DNA of 64,000 bases from JABFSA01 sp963827515 (GCA_963827515.1 CAWHBF010000024.1:1-64000), one strand, 5' to 3'. Shown: positions 17,254 to 26,705, counted from the stretch's first letter. Notes: a model not told the origin generated them from the letters alone. Translations and numbers: made by a program.

Positions 17254-19464
17254 ATGATTCCGAAACGATGGCTCATGCTCGCGGGGCTGGCGTTTGCAAC
17301 GGCTTCGGTGACTGCGACTGGTCAGCGCAATGGTGATGTGACTTCAACTGCGGTGCCCACTCCGGGGTCGCTCGTGGCGCAGGCCACCAGTCGCGACCTC
17401 GAGGCCATCGCGTCGTGGGTGGCGGTCGACGTCGCCACCGGCTACGAGCGGCGGTGGCGCCAGCACTCGCCTCGGCGCTGGGCGAGTGGACGGGTCGACG
17501 CGTGGGGCAACGTCGTCGCGACCGTCGGTTCCGGCTCGCCTCACCGCATCGTCGCGTGCGCGCTCGATCGTCCCAGCTATGCCGTGTCGCAGATCAGGGA
17601 CGATGGCTATCTGCGGCTCCATCGGATCGGCGCCGGATCGCGACACGTGTTGTGGGACCAGCAGTTCGAGGCGCAGCAGGTGCGGGTGCTGACGGCCGCC
17701 GGGCCCGTCGCGGGCGTCGTTGCCGTGGTCCAACGGACACTTCGCGCCCCAGCACGCTGGCGAAACCGCGCTGGTGACCGCCGACGATCTCTGGGTCGAT
17801 GTCGGTGCCGAGTCGCGCGCCGACGTCGAAGCGCTCGGCATCGCGTTGCTGGATCCCGGTCGGCCGCCACCTGCCGCCATGGCCGATCGCGGGCGGCGTG
17901 GCGGGGCCAGACGCCGGGCGACGGACCGGGTGCGCCGCGATCGTTGCTGTCGCCGCGGCTGCGCGCCAGGGCGGCGTGCAGGGTCGCACAACCTTTGTGC
18001 TGAGTGCGCAGGAAGGGACCGGATGGGTCGGTCTCTCGTCGCTCGTGGCCCGTGGCGAACGGGTTGACCAGCTGACTGTGCTCGCGCCGGGTGAGAGATG
18101 CGCGGAGCCGAGAGCGACCGGCCTGTGAACAGGCTCGCCCGCTTCGGGGCCGTGCTCGAGGCATCCGGTGTGAAGACAGTGCGGTGGCTGGCGCCCTCGG
18201 TGGAGCAGGCGGGCTCGCACATGGAGATCGTGCGCGCAGCCGAGGCGGAGTGGTTGCTCGGTGTCGCGGCGCAGGCTGCCGGTGTTGCCGTTGCCCCGAG
18301 CCACGGCTGGATCGCCGCGCCGCCGCCGGCCCCGTTGCGGACCGGCCGTGCCGACGGCTCGTTCACCGCGAGTCGCGTCGGTGCTCACCGATCTCGTCGA
18401 ACGCTATGGCGGTGTCAGCGCACGAATGGTCTGTTCGTCGTGCGGTCCTGGCGTCGCTTCCCGCCTGGGCGCGCGAGCGCGCCGTCGTGGACGACATCGG
18501 CAACATCATGGTGGAGGCCGGACCGCAGGGCCCTGCGACCGTCTTCATGGCTCACATGGACGAAGTGGGCTACGTGATCGAGTCGATTGCCCCCGACGGT
18601 ACGGTGACGCTCGTCGCGCAAGGGGGCGCGGTGGCGTCGGCGTGGGAAGGGCAGACGGCGCTTGTCCATTTCGATCCGCCGGGCGCGCCCAGCACCGTCG
18701 CGGGCCTTGGCAACGACATCAACCCGCGCTGGAAGGCGGGTTCGCTCGCCGCTACGGCGCCGCCGCCGCTGCGCGGCGTGTTCCGCATTCGCGCTGCTGC
18801 CCCACGCAAGGACCCCGGCGCGATTGCAGGCGTGGTTCGGCCTGGACGCGGAAGGCCTCGCGGCGCGTGGCGTCACCGTCGGAATGCAGGTGACGAGTCA
18901 CAAAGAGGGACTGCGCCTCGGGCGCACACGCTACACGGCCCGCTCCCTTGATGACCGCGCCGGGACCACGGCGCTTGTCCGCGCGATCAATCAGATCAAT
19001 CCCGACCGGTTGCCCGGCAGAGGTGATCTTCGCTTGGTCGGTCCATGAGGAAGGCGGGCTTGCGGGGCGCCACGGCGATGGCGCGTCGATTCGGTCGGAC
19101 CACGACGCGGATCTACTCGCTCGACACGTTCGTGTCCTCCGACACGCCGCTCGAGTCGCCGCATTTCGCGTACGCGCCGCTCGGGAAAGGGCCGGTGTTC
19201 CGCGCGATCGAGAGCTCGAACGTGTCGCCCGACGAGGAACGGTCACGCGTGCGCCGCGCGGCCGCGGCCGCGGGCATTCCGCTCCAGATCGGGCTGACGC
19301 AGGGCGGCACCGACGGCTCGACCTTCACGTTCTGGGGCGCGCCGAACCAGGGGCTGTCCTGGCCGGGTCGCTACAGCCACTCGCCCGGTGAGGTGCTCGA
19401 CCTGCGGGATCTCGACATGCTCACGCGACTCATCGTGGCGGTAGCATCAGCGCGAGAGCGTTAG
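17254..19464 (+). CDS. M42-type metallopeptidase, large, frame broken many times
   Basis: A signal peptide (MLAGLAFATASVTATGQ) opens a protein of about 735 residues after repair, with at least eight frame breaks. The C-terminal half carries M42 co-catalytic zinc signatures: FMAHMDEVGYVIES, LDDRAGTTALVRAI, WSVHEEGG, IYSLDTFVSSDTP and YSHSPGEVLDLRD. The N-terminal half resembles a second, more degenerate copy of the same fold (ACALDRPSYAVSQIRDDGYLRL; FVLSAQEGTGWVGL). M42 enzymes are dinuclear zinc aminopeptidases. Base composition is visibly more GC-rich than the neighbouring cassettes, so its origin probably differs. The frame breaks fit GC-homopolymer consensus errors. Confidence 0.7.
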
Positions 19465-19478
19465 TAGTGGCAGGCGCC

Positions 19479-19551
19479 ACCTAACACGCGTTGCACCAGA
19501 CGGCCGCCCGTGGATCGTGACGCGGCCGCCGGTGAACGCTGGCCGTTGGGC
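19479..19551 (+). repeat. attC site (group 3)
   Basis: R'' ACCTAAC at 19479-19485 and R' GTTGGGC at 19545-19551. Confidence 0.87.
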
Positions 19552-19567
19552 AGACTGAACCGAGAAG

Positions 19568-20113
19568 ATGAAACGGCTGCCAGCCAGGTCCATGAATACG
19601 CCGACGGTGCGTGAGGTCGGACCAGAAGACGAGCATGAGGTAGCCGAAGTTGACCGCTTGGCTACCGACTCGCTTCGAGAGGTGTACAGACCGACGGATC
19701 TGGCTATCAGGCTTCGAACCGCAATTGTTCCGAAGTTGCGCCGCTTGGTTGCCGTACTCGAGGGACGGGTTGTCGGCATCGTTCAGTTCCACATCAGCGA
19801 GGACCATCTCTTTTTCCTCGGTCTCGGCGTTCACCCACGGTTTCGGCGGCGCGGCGTGGCTCGGGCGCTCATCGGGCAATTGGAAACCATTGGCCGAAAT
19901 CGTGGCTGTACCGCCGTGATTCTTCACACGGTGCGCGAAACGGGAAACGTGGACGTATTTCAGCGTCTCGGGTTTCTGGTGGAATCTGAAGAACCGACGA
20001 CTCTCTTCGAAAGCGACCGATTTTCAGCTCTTTCCGAAGTCGTTATGAGGAAGGATATCGCCCGGGAAAATCAGCGGGCAATTCGCGAGGAAGTCGACCG
20101 CAAGACTTCCTGA
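19568..20113 (+). CDS. GNAT-family N-acetyltransferase
   Basis: The acetyl-CoA-binding motif A is clear: FLGLGVHPRFRRRGVARALIGQLE, with the R-R-x-G-x-A pyrophosphate loop near residue 95. It is followed by AVILHTVRETGNVDVFQRLGF, the usual beta5-alpha4 end. The reading starts at ATG 19568; an internal ATG at 19592 is an alternative. The length of 181 residues is normal. The substrate cannot be told from sequence. It sits alone in its cassette. Confidence 0.85.
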   Translation: MKRLPARSMNTPTVREVGPEDEHEVAEVDRLATDSLREVYRPTDLAIRLRTAIVPKLRRLVAVLEGRVVGIVQFHISEDHLFFLGLGVHPRFRRRGVARALIGQLETIGRNRGCTAVILHTVRETGNVDVFQRLGFLVESEEPTTLFESDRFSALSEVVMRKDIARENQRAIREEVDRKTS

Positions 20114-20125
20114 TGTGGACCAGCC

Positions 20126-20198
20126 GCCCAACAACCGTTTGCAGCCGTCGGTCACCGATGCGATCATGAGCGCCCGCGGCTGAAACGGCACGTTGGGC
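20126..20198 (+). repeat. attC site (group 2)
   Basis: R'' GCCCAAC at 20126-20132 and R' GTTGGGC at 20192-20198, perfectly complementary boxes. Confidence 0.9.
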
Positions 20199-20230
20199 CG
20201 ACAAACTTCCGGGAATGGTGCTTTCTCAAA

Positions 20231-20884
20231 ATGTCGAGGCGAAGACAACAACGACTTCCCACGCAGCCGACCGGTAAGGGATCCGGCACGGTCAATCAGT
20301 TCCGACCTCACCCCTGGCATGGTTTGGAGGCTGGTCCCGATCCGCCTGAGGTTCTCAACGCGTACATCGAGATCACGCCGTTCGATCTCATGAAATATGA
20401 AATTGATAAGGTTTCCGGGTATCTTCGCGTCGATCGACCGCAGCGCTCCTCCGCGCAGCCCCCGACGCTGTACGGGTTTGTCCCACGCACCTACTGTGAC
20501 GAGCGCGTGCGCAGCCTCGCGCCGACGGCGAAACGAGGCGATGGCGATCCATTGGATATCTGCGTCCTCAGCGAACGGGCGATTGCCAGGAACGAAATCA
20601 TCGTCCTCACTCGGGTCATCGGCGGTCTGCAGATGATCGACGGGGGAGAGGCCGACGACAAGCTCATCGGCGTGCTGGACAACGACCATGTGTGGGGCCG
20701 GGCTCGCAACGTCAGCGACATACCTTCTGTGCTCGTGGAGCGCCTTCAACATTACTTCTTGACCTACAAACTCGTGCCGGGTCAGCGCGTGCAGGCGCGT
20801 ATTGCTAGGGTGTATGGAAGGGCGCACGCTCTCAAGGTCGTGCGAGCGGCGATGGCTGACTACGATGACAACTTCGCGCCCTAG
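20231..20884 (+). CDS. ppa: Inorganic pyrophosphatase family protein
   Basis: The sequence matches soluble class I pyrophosphatase: NAYIEITPFDLMKYEIDK, PTLYGFVPRTYC, the metal-binding GDGDPLDICVLSE (three Asp), DGGEADDKLIGVL and HYFLTYKLVPGQ. The enzyme hydrolyses pyrophosphate in the cytoplasm. The 217-residue frame is intact. Finding a housekeeping-type enzyme as a cassette is unusual; a second chromosomal copy would be expected. The start ATG 20231 lies 33 bases after the attC. Confidence 0.87.
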   Translation: MSRRRQQRLPTQPTGKGSGTVNQFRPHPWHGLEAGPDPPEVLNAYIEITPFDLMKYEIDKVSGYLRVDRPQRSSAQPPTLYGFVPRTYCDERVRSLAPTAKRGDGDPLDICVLSERAIARNEIIVLTRVIGGLQMIDGGEADDKLIGVLDNDHVWGRARNVSDIPSVLVERLQHYFLTYKLVPGQRVQARIARVYGRAHALKVVRAAMADYDDNFAP

Positions 20885-20901
20885 ATCGCGATTGTGTGGC
20901 G

Positions 20902-20972
20902 GCCCAACCAGGCGCTGCACCCGACCGGCGTGGCTGCATGGCCGCCGGCGGGGTGAGCGCCGGTCGTTAGAC
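20902..20972 (+). repeat. attC site (group 2)
   Basis: R'' GCCCAAC at 20902-20908 and R' GTTAGAC at 20966-20972. Confidence 0.88.
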
Positions 20973-21116
20973 GGACGGTGCTCGACTCGTTGTCTTTGCC
21001 CTGCTCGGATCGCTCGGACACTCGGGCGGGGCGGGGCAACCGGCTGTCTCGCAGCGGCTGATAAGTTTAGGTGGGCGAGACTCGCGTAAAGAAACTGACG
21101 AAATTACGAGAAAACG

Positions 21117-21374
21117 ATGCGTCTAGGCAGAGTAACGTGCGGGATCGTGGCCGGGGCCGTTGGGATCCTCTGCATGTTCGCGCTCAACGCCTTGGAGGCA
21201 CACTTCCTCGGGCACGCAACGCGGGGATCACTCTGGCTGGGACTGATGGGTGGAGGTAGTGCCGTGTTGTGGTTGGCTGACCGGCTCGGAATCTTGGCAT
21301 CGGCTTATTCGGAGCCAACCCTGGGTTTAGGCCGAAGCATCGATGACGAGAAAGAGGATCGTGCGCCGAAGTAA
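21117..21374 (+). CDS. Small hypothetical membrane protein
   Basis: An 85-residue protein with two predicted membrane helices (VTCGIVAGAVGILCMFALNAL and GSLWLGLMGGGSAVLWLADRL) and a charged C-terminal tail (DDEKEDRAPK). The family is not recognised. The preceding 144 bases after the attC hold no clear gene. No attC separates it from the amidohydrolase gene downstream, so the two may share one cassette. Confidence 0.55.
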   Translation: MRLGRVTCGIVAGAVGILCMFALNALEAHFLGHATRGSLWLGLMGGGSAVLWLADRLGILASAYSEPTLGLGRSIDDEKEDRAPK

Positions 21375-21559
21375 GGTGGCAGGCAGGCCCCTACGTTTCG
21401 GTCGATCCGATTAGGCCGGGGCGCGATTGGGGGAGCGGCGTCGAGGTGCCGTCCCCAATCATGGGGATCGTTCTGCGGTCGAAGTCTACGCCGGCCTCGG
21501 TGGCTGAGCCTACGGCCTTCGAAGTAGCTGACGTGCAGTGGGACGAGGGGCCCACGATC

Positions 21560-22543
21560 ATGATGAAGGGCAAGCCTGGTGGCGGAATGCCCAGGCGTAA
21601 ATTTCTCGAGAGGGCCGGCCTCGCGGCATTAAGCGCCGGTCTTGTCGTTCGGTCACGCGACGCCGACGCCCAGATCGCCGTGCCCAACTCGTCAGGCACG
21701 GAGTCGCCGAAACTCAAGGCTCCGGTGAACGCCTGCGACTGTCACATGCACATCTACGATCCGGCACGGTTCCCGATGGTTCCGAATCCGAGAGTACCTC
21801 CGACCGATGCGGCGGTGCCGCAATACCGGTTGCTGCAGAAGCGGATTGGGACGACGCGTGTTGTCATTGTGACGCCCCGCAACTACGCCACTGAGAATCA
21901 GGTTACGGTCGATGCCATCAAGCAGCTCGGCCCGGATGCCAGAGGCGTCGCCGTTCTCCACCCGACGGTCACCGATGCCCAGTTGAAGCAGTTTCACGCC
22001 GCCGGCGTGCGTGGGATCCGCTTCAGCCTCCAAGACCCGGCCACGGCGGTCGTTACGATCGAGATGGTCGAGCCTCTGTCGAGGCGCGTCGCCGATCTCG
22101 GCTGGCACGTGCAATTCAATGTGGACGGTCAACAGGTAGTGGAGTGGGCGGACCTCCTGCGGCGTATACCCTCGCAAATGGTGTTCGATCACCTGGGACA
22201 CCCGCCGCTGCCGGAGGGCGTCGAACATCCTTCCCACAGCATCATCCGAGGTCTCATTGATCGGGGCCGGACATGGGTCAAGCTCTCGGGCGCCTATTCG
22301 AATACGAGAGTCGGACCACCGTATCCGGACGCCACCAAGATCGCACAGGCCTTCGTCAAGGCGGCGCCAGAGCGAATGGTGTGGGGAAGCGACTGGCCGC
22401 ACCCGTCTGAAGCGCCCGATCGCAAACCGAACGATGCCGTGCTGTTCGACTTGCTGTCCGAATGGGCGCCAAACGAGGCAACGCGCCGCAGAATTCTCGT
22501 AGAGAATCCGGCAATGCTGTATGGGTTTGGGCGTTCGTTGTGA
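21560..22543 (+). CDS. Exported amidohydrolase (TIM-barrel, dicarboxylate-lactonase-like)
   Basis: The start ATG 21560 is chosen because it places a twin-arginine signal (PRRKFLERAGLAALSAGLVV) at the N terminus. The mature protein is an amidohydrolase_2-type barrel: the metal motif CDCHMHIYDP, FDHLGHPPL with a His, KLSGAYSN with the conserved Lys, and WGSDWPHP with the catalytic Asp. Relatives include 2-pyrone-4,6-dicarboxylate lactonase in lignin-aromatic breakdown. The frame is intact for 327 residues. The Tat signal suggests export of a folded metalloenzyme. Confidence 0.85.
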   Translation: MMKGKPGGGMPRRKFLERAGLAALSAGLVVRSRDADAQIAVPNSSGTESPKLKAPVNACDCHMHIYDPARFPMVPNPRVPPTDAAVPQYRLLQKRIGTTRVVIVTPRNYATENQVTVDAIKQLGPDARGVAVLHPTVTDAQLKQFHAAGVRGIRFSLQDPATAVVTIEMVEPLSRRVADLGWHVQFNVDGQQVVEWADLLRRIPSQMVFDHLGHPPLPEGVEHPSHSIIRGLIDRGRTWVKLSGAYSNTRVGPPYPDATKIAQAFVKAAPERMVWGSDWPHPSEAPDRKPNDAVLFDLLSEWAPNEATRRRILVENPAMLYGFGRSL

Positions 22544-22604
22544 CGAAGAGGTTCCCCAGCAGTCCTCGGGGTGCTTAAACGCTAGTGCGTCCGGAGAATG
22601 GGCG

Positions 22605-22674
22605 GCCCAACATGGCATGCAGCCGACGGCGCTGGTGCAACCGAGGGCGCCGTGGCTGATGCCCGACGTTAGGC
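22605..22674 (+). repeat. attC site (group 2)
   Basis: R'' GCCCAAC at 22605-22611 and R' GTTAGGC at 22668-22674. Confidence 0.88.
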
Positions 22675-22715
22675 TTCAGGATATCTCGGTGTCGCTTGAA
22701 TCGAACGGAGGGCCT

Positions 22716-23408
22716 ATGAAGTTCGTCAAGTGGGCCACTGCGGTCGTGCTGGTCAGCGCTTGCGGCTGCTCGTCGTCGAGCCCGAGCTCCAGTCCGGTGG
22801 CGCCGACTCCGTCGACCGTCACTCCGCTGCCTCGCCTGGCCGGCCTCGTCAGAGTAGCCGGCGTTCCGGTCTCGGGGGCGACTGTCGCCTTACTCAAGGG
22901 CAATGGACTGACGGCTTCCGTCGTGACTGACGGCGGTGGCACATACAGCTTCTCCCGAGTCGAGAATGTGTCGTTCTCGGGAGCCTTGGTCAGCACTTCC
23001 AAACCTGAGTACTTCACCGACACAAAGTACATTCTGATGTCACAGGACCAGACACTGGATTTCGATCTCGAGCGTGCGATGCATATCTCTGTGGGTGATG
23101 TCATTCAGTCCCAACTCGGTGAGGCGCGCTGTGCCAGCTTGGGGTATGGCGGGAGTGGTGGCGCACTGTGCCGGCGCCTGGCGGTGACCGTTCCGTCAGG
23201 CGGCACACTCGAAGTCACCCTGTCTGCGAGCGGCTCTAGCTTCGACGTGTCTGTCCTACGACCCGATGGGACGATAGCCGCTTACACAAGCGGCCCCTCG
23301 CCTTTGCGAGCAACGGTGCCGGTGGAGGCGAACAGGACATACCAAGTGGATGTCGCCGGGGGCTGGAGCCCAGTTCGCGAGTTTGAATTGGCTACGATAC
23401 TGCGCTGA
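22716..23408 (+). CDS. Lipoprotein with carboxypeptidase-regulatory-like domain
   Basis: ATG 22716 has GGAGGG just upstream. A lipobox (VVLVSAC) at residues 11-17 is followed by a Ser/Pro-rich linker. Residues about 40-110 form a carboxypeptidase-regulatory-like beta sandwich (LVRVAGVPVSGATVALLKGN; VTDGGGTYSFSRV). The C-terminal part (GGTLEVTLSASGSSFDVSVL; VPVEANRTYQVDVAGGW) resembles a pre-peptidase-type beta domain. It is likely a cell-surface or periplasmic binding protein of unknown ligand, anchored by lipid. Confidence 0.7.
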   Translation: MKFVKWATAVVLVSACGCSSSSPSSSPVAPTPSTVTPLPRLAGLVRVAGVPVSGATVALLKGNGLTASVVTDGGGTYSFSRVENVSFSGALVSTSKPEYFTDTKYILMSQDQTLDFDLERAMHISVGDVIQSQLGEARCASLGYGGSGGALCRRLAVTVPSGGTLEVTLSASGSSFDVSVLRPDGTIAAYTSGPSPLRATVPVEANRTYQVDVAGGWSPVREFELATILR

Positions 23409-23429
23409 TTTGTGCCGAGCTCCATTGCA

Positions 23430-23501
23430 GCCTCACACGCGTTGCACCAGACGGTCGCGGGTGCGATCATGAGCGCGCGCTGGTGAACGCTCACGTTAGG
23501 C
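23430..23501 (+). repeat. attC site (group 3, altered R'')
   Basis: R'' reads GCCTCAC at 23430-23436; R' is GTTAGGC at 23495-23501. Confidence 0.83.
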
Positions 23502-23513
23502 AGACACACTCAA

Positions 23514-24035
23514 ATGCATCACATTCTCGAAGCACCATCAAGGAGACGCCGAGCGGAATTTCTGGCGGCGGTGTCGAGGAGCCGTGACCTTCATCGAGGC
23601 CTGGTAACGCCACCCCGTACAGTCGAAGCGTTCGAGCGCTATCTTGCGCGACTGCGAGGACCGGCGCACATTGGATACTGGATCCGTACAAGCGAAGACG
23701 AACTGGCCGGTGTCATCACCATCAGTGAGATCGTTCGGGGTGCATTCCAATCTGCATACCTTGGGTACTACGCCTTCGTGCCCCACAACGGGCACGGCCG
23801 CATGAGTCAGGGCTTACGGGCAGTGCTCGGGGAAGTGTTTCGAGTCCATCGGCTGCATCGGGTCGAAGCGAACATTCAACCCGGCAATACGGCTTCGCGC
23901 GAATTGGTTCGTGGACTCGGATTCCGGCAAGAAGGCTTTTCGCCACGGTACCTCAAGGTTGGTGGTCGCTGGCGTGATCACGAGCGGTGGGCGCTCACGG
24001 TCGAGAACTGGCGCCAATATTCCAACGCTGCCTAA
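23514..24035 (+). CDS. GNAT-family acetyltransferase (RimJ/RimL type)
   Basis: The protein matches the ribosomal-protein acetyltransferase branch: LAGVITISEIVRGAFQSAYLGYY, the CoA loop HNGHGRMSQGLRAVL, RVEANIQPGNTASRELVRGLGF and YLKVGGRWRDHERWAL. Its 173 residues are full length. The TAA stop at 24033-24035 lies inside the R'' box of the following attC, so the last residues (NAA) abut the recombination site. The true acceptor is unknown; relatives modify protein N termini or small amines. Confidence 0.88.
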   Translation: MHHILEAPSRRRRAEFLAAVSRSRDLHRGLVTPPRTVEAFERYLARLRGPAHIGYWIRTSEDELAGVITISEIVRGAFQSAYLGYYAFVPHNGHGRMSQGLRAVLGEVFRVHRLHRVEANIQPGNTASRELVRGLGFRQEGFSPRYLKVGGRWRDHERWALTVENWRQYSNAA

Positions 24036-24114
24036 CAACCGCTTGGAGCCGGCGCGGTCCACGGTCCTGTGCGATTATGTCGCTGCGCCGCGCGGCTCGA
24101 GCGGCACGTTAGGC
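24030..24114 (+). repeat. attC site (group 1)
   Basis: R'' GCCTAAC at 24030-24036 and R' GTTAGGC at 24108-24114. Confidence 0.9.
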
Positions 24115-24123
24115 CGAATCAGC

Positions 24124-24840
24124 ATGAACTCAGCATTGGTGAATCGAGCGGTCCGTTCGCTGGCTTGGCCGGTGCTGAAGGACCGCGGCTTTACGTGCTT
24201 CACGAGTCGCACCGCTTGGCGTGACCGAGAGCAGTTGATCGACATCATCAACTTTCAGTCGTTCAACCGTTACAACGCCGACGTCTTGGGTTGCACAACC
24301 TTCTCCTTTGCGGTCAACCTGAGTATCTACCTGGCTGACGTGCCGTCGGACCACCCCCTACCGATTCGGAACGAACGGCTTCGTCCGGCGGAATACAACG
24401 GCCACATTCGGCGACGGCTGCTGCCCGGGCATCCGGGCCTTCCGAAAGCGCGGGATGTCTGGTTTGTTGACGAACACGGTCACAACACGTCAGACGTCGT
24501 AGCGCAGGCCGCTGCTGCGCTGACCGAGACAGCCGAGCCATGGTTTGCCGCGTTCGGGGATCGGCGCACAGTGCTTTCCGTTTTGCGAGGCGTCACAGCG
24601 CCGCCCGACGAAGGCACGTGGCTACCCGGGGCTCCGGACTCCGCGGCACGCAACACATCGGTCGGGTACCTGGCGCTGGCGCTCGGCGACCGGGCGATCG
24701 GTGTGGGCCACTTGCAACGGGCCCTCGAGCAGTATCGGGGCTTTGACGCCCAGAACGCCAAGATCTCCCGGAGATTCGACAGGATGACTCCCGGGCATCT
24801 TGAGAGAGCGGTCGCTCAGCTATCCGGAGAGTCGGCCTAG
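24124..24840 (+). CDS. DUF4304-like protein
   Basis: ATG 24124 lies ten bases after the attC. The N-terminal half reads VLKDRGFTCFTSRTAWRDRE and IINFQSFNRYNADVLGCTTFSFAVNLSIYL, the pattern of DUF4304 proteins, which have no known function and are common in mobile cassettes and near polymorphic-toxin loci. The C-terminal half is helical (VGHLQRALEQYRGF). The frame is intact for 238 residues and the TAG stop is formed by a degenerate attC R'' box (GCCTAGC). Confidence 0.65.
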   Translation: MNSALVNRAVRSLAWPVLKDRGFTCFTSRTAWRDREQLIDIINFQSFNRYNADVLGCTTFSFAVNLSIYLADVPSDHPLPIRNERLRPAEYNGHIRRRLLPGHPGLPKARDVWFVDEHGHNTSDVVAQAAAALTETAEPWFAAFGDRRTVLSVLRGVTAPPDEGTWLPGAPDSAARNTSVGYLALALGDRAIGVGHLQRALEQYRGFDAQNAKISRRFDRMTPGHLERAVAQLSGESA

Positions 24841-24890
24841 CCACGGCTTGCACCCGACGGCGGCGGTCAGGCGACGGGTGATAGCCTCGC
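24835..24890 (+). repeat. Half attC (group 2), R' lost
   Basis: R'' reads GCCTAGC at 24835-24841, followed by CACCCGACGGCGGCGGT and a weak left arm. The expected R' is absent, and no further attC occurs until 27727. Confidence 0.6.
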
Positions 24891-24973
24891 AGGATAACCC
24901 CGGTCCTCGATCGGGCAGTGTATCCTTGCGCGGTTCCCAAGAGCCACACGCATCGAAAGTCGCAAGGACTCGC

Positions 24974-26131
24974 ATGAGTAACGTCACACAGCTCGCGGCC
25001 GCAACGGTGATCGCAGCGCTCACAGGATGCTCGTACGTGCCGCCCGACACGTCTGACACCGGCAAACGCCTCGTGCTTGCCGAACAGGGCTACTTCTTTG
25101 TCGGCGGTCACTATGTGAAGTCGAAGGATGGCCAGATCCGCGTCGGCCAGATGTACGTCGAGTACCAGATTCCCGAAAGCCGCACGCAGCCGTATCCGAT
25201 CGTGATGTGGCACGGCGGCAATCAAACTGGCACCAACTTTCTGGGCACGCCCGATGGTCGCGCGGGCTGGGGCGATCACTTCCTGCAGCAAGGCTACGCG
25301 GTCTATATCGTCGACCAGCCGGGACGTGCGCGCTCCGGCTATTTCACGGACGCGTACGGACCCACTCGTCGTCCAAACACTGATGCGATGCAGATTCGCT
25401 TCACCGCGCCGGAGAAGGCCAACCTGTACCCTCAGGCGAAGTTGCACACGCAGTGGCCCGGCAATGGCATGCCGGGCGATGAGGTGTTCGATCAGTTCTT
25501 TGCGTCGCAGGTGGAGGACAGCCTCGATCTGAACGCGATGGAACAGTTGAACCGTGACGCCGGAATCGCGCTGCTAAAACGAATCGGACCGTCGATTGTG
25601 CTCACACACTCGCAATCGGGCCCGTTTGGCTGGGCGCTCGCCGATGCACAACCGAAGCTCGTCAAGGGAATAGTCGCGATTGAGCCGAACGGGCCGCCGT
25701 TCTATGAGAGTGGGCGCCTTTTTGGTGCTCCTGACTGGTTCGGCGACGGTCCGTTAGCCCGCACATGGGGTATCACGCGCAACCCGCTGACGTTTTCTCC
25801 GGCAATGAAAGACGCCACAGACCTGCGCATGATCCAGCAGGCGGCGCCGAACGGTCCAGACCTCGTGCGTTGCTGGCTCCCCTCGCGCCCCGCACCACAG
25901 CTGCCGAATCTGCAAGGCACGCCGATCCTCATTGTTGTCAGCGAGGCGTCGTATCACGCGCCGTACGATCACTGCACGTCCCAGTTTCTAAAGGAGGCGG
26001 GCGTCCCGAACGACTTCGTGCGCCTGCCGGAGCGGGGCATCCGCGGCAACGGTCACATGATGATGCTCGAAAAAAACAACCTTGAAATCGCCGCGCTTCT
26101 CGAAGGTTGGATGCGCGAGAGCATCAAATGA
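24974..26131 (+). CDS. Esterase-like alpha/beta hydrolase lipoprotein
   Basis: ATG 24974 starts a lipoprotein signal with lipobox AALTGCS. The hydrolase core includes PIVMWHGGNQTGTNFLGTPD (oxyanion loop), the nucleophile elbow LTHSQSGPFGW with catalytic Ser, and RGNGHMMMLEKNN with the catalytic His; an acidic residue lies in IEPNGPP or VVSEASYH. This is the bacterial esterase group that includes secreted lactone or aryl esterases. The frame is intact for 385 residues. It begins a 2.8-kb stretch of four genes lacking internal attC sites. Confidence 0.82.
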   Translation: MSNVTQLAAATVIAALTGCSYVPPDTSDTGKRLVLAEQGYFFVGGHYVKSKDGQIRVGQMYVEYQIPESRTQPYPIVMWHGGNQTGTNFLGTPDGRAGWGDHFLQQGYAVYIVDQPGRARSGYFTDAYGPTRRPNTDAMQIRFTAPEKANLYPQAKLHTQWPGNGMPGDEVFDQFFASQVEDSLDLNAMEQLNRDAGIALLKRIGPSIVLTHSQSGPFGWALADAQPKLVKGIVAIEPNGPPFYESGRLFGAPDWFGDGPLARTWGITRNPLTFSPAMKDATDLRMIQQAAPNGPDLVRCWLPSRPAPQLPNLQGTPILIVVSEASYHAPYDHCTSQFLKEAGVPNDFVRLPERGIRGNGHMMMLEKNNLEIAALLEGWMRESIK

Positions 26132-26244
26132 TCGGGGATTGGGCTTCGAGAAGACGGCAGACGTGACAGATCTACCGAGCACGACCATCAAGCGGTCCCT
26201 AGCCCATGGCGACGGCCTTTCATTGGCAGGAGGAGTCCGCTACC

Positions 26245-26685
26245 ATGCCCACCGCGGAGGGAGATATGGATCACGCGACGACGATACGACGGTTCTACGA
26301 CCTGATCAACGCTGGGGACATCGACGGTTTCGGCCGCCAGCTCGCCGACGACTTTGTCGAGCGCGAAGACTTGCCGGATTTCCCGCCGACGAGGGCCGGC
26401 GTCATCCAATACTTTCGAATGTTGATTGCCGCGTTCCCGGACCTACGCATGGTTCCGGAAGACGTGATTGTGAGCGGCGACAAGGCCGTTGCGCGTGTGC
26501 GGGTAACGGGTACGCACAAGGGCCCGTTCGTGGGAATATCTGCGACCGGCCGACGGGTTGAGGTGCAGCTCATCGACATCATTCGTTTTGGCGATGACGG
26601 GCGGGCGCAGGAGCACTGGGGAGTCGTCGACCAGCTCGCGATGATGCAGCAACTCGGAGCAATCCCGGCAGGACCTCCGACCTAG
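26245..26685 (+). CDS. SnoaL-like ester cyclase family protein
   Basis: The fold is an NTF2-like cone: TTIRRFYDLINAGDIDGFG, LADDFVEREDL, GVIQYFRMLIAAFPDLRM, VARVRVTGTHKGPFVGI and DDGRAQEHWGVVDQLAMMQQLG. These match the SnoaL polyketide-cyclase/ester-cyclase group, small enzymes or ligand-binding proteins of varied function. Three ATG codons (26206, 26245, 26266) are possible; 26245 has AGGAGGAG at suitable distance. Length is 146 residues. The actual substrate is unknown. Confidence 0.78.
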   Translation: MPTAEGDMDHATTIRRFYDLINAGDIDGFGRQLADDFVEREDLPDFPPTRAGVIQYFRMLIAAFPDLRMVPEDVIVSGDKAVARVRVTGTHKGPFVGISATGRRVEVQLIDIIRFGDDGRAQEHWGVVDQLAMMQQLGAIPAGPPT

Positions 26686-26705
26686 CTTGTGCGGATCGAG
26701 GACGA

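Noticed and set aside
17344..18366. 340-codon minus-strand frame over the M42 cassette
   Set aside because: The plus strand carries the peptidase motifs; the reverse frame is Arg/Pro/Ala-rich with no recognisable domain.
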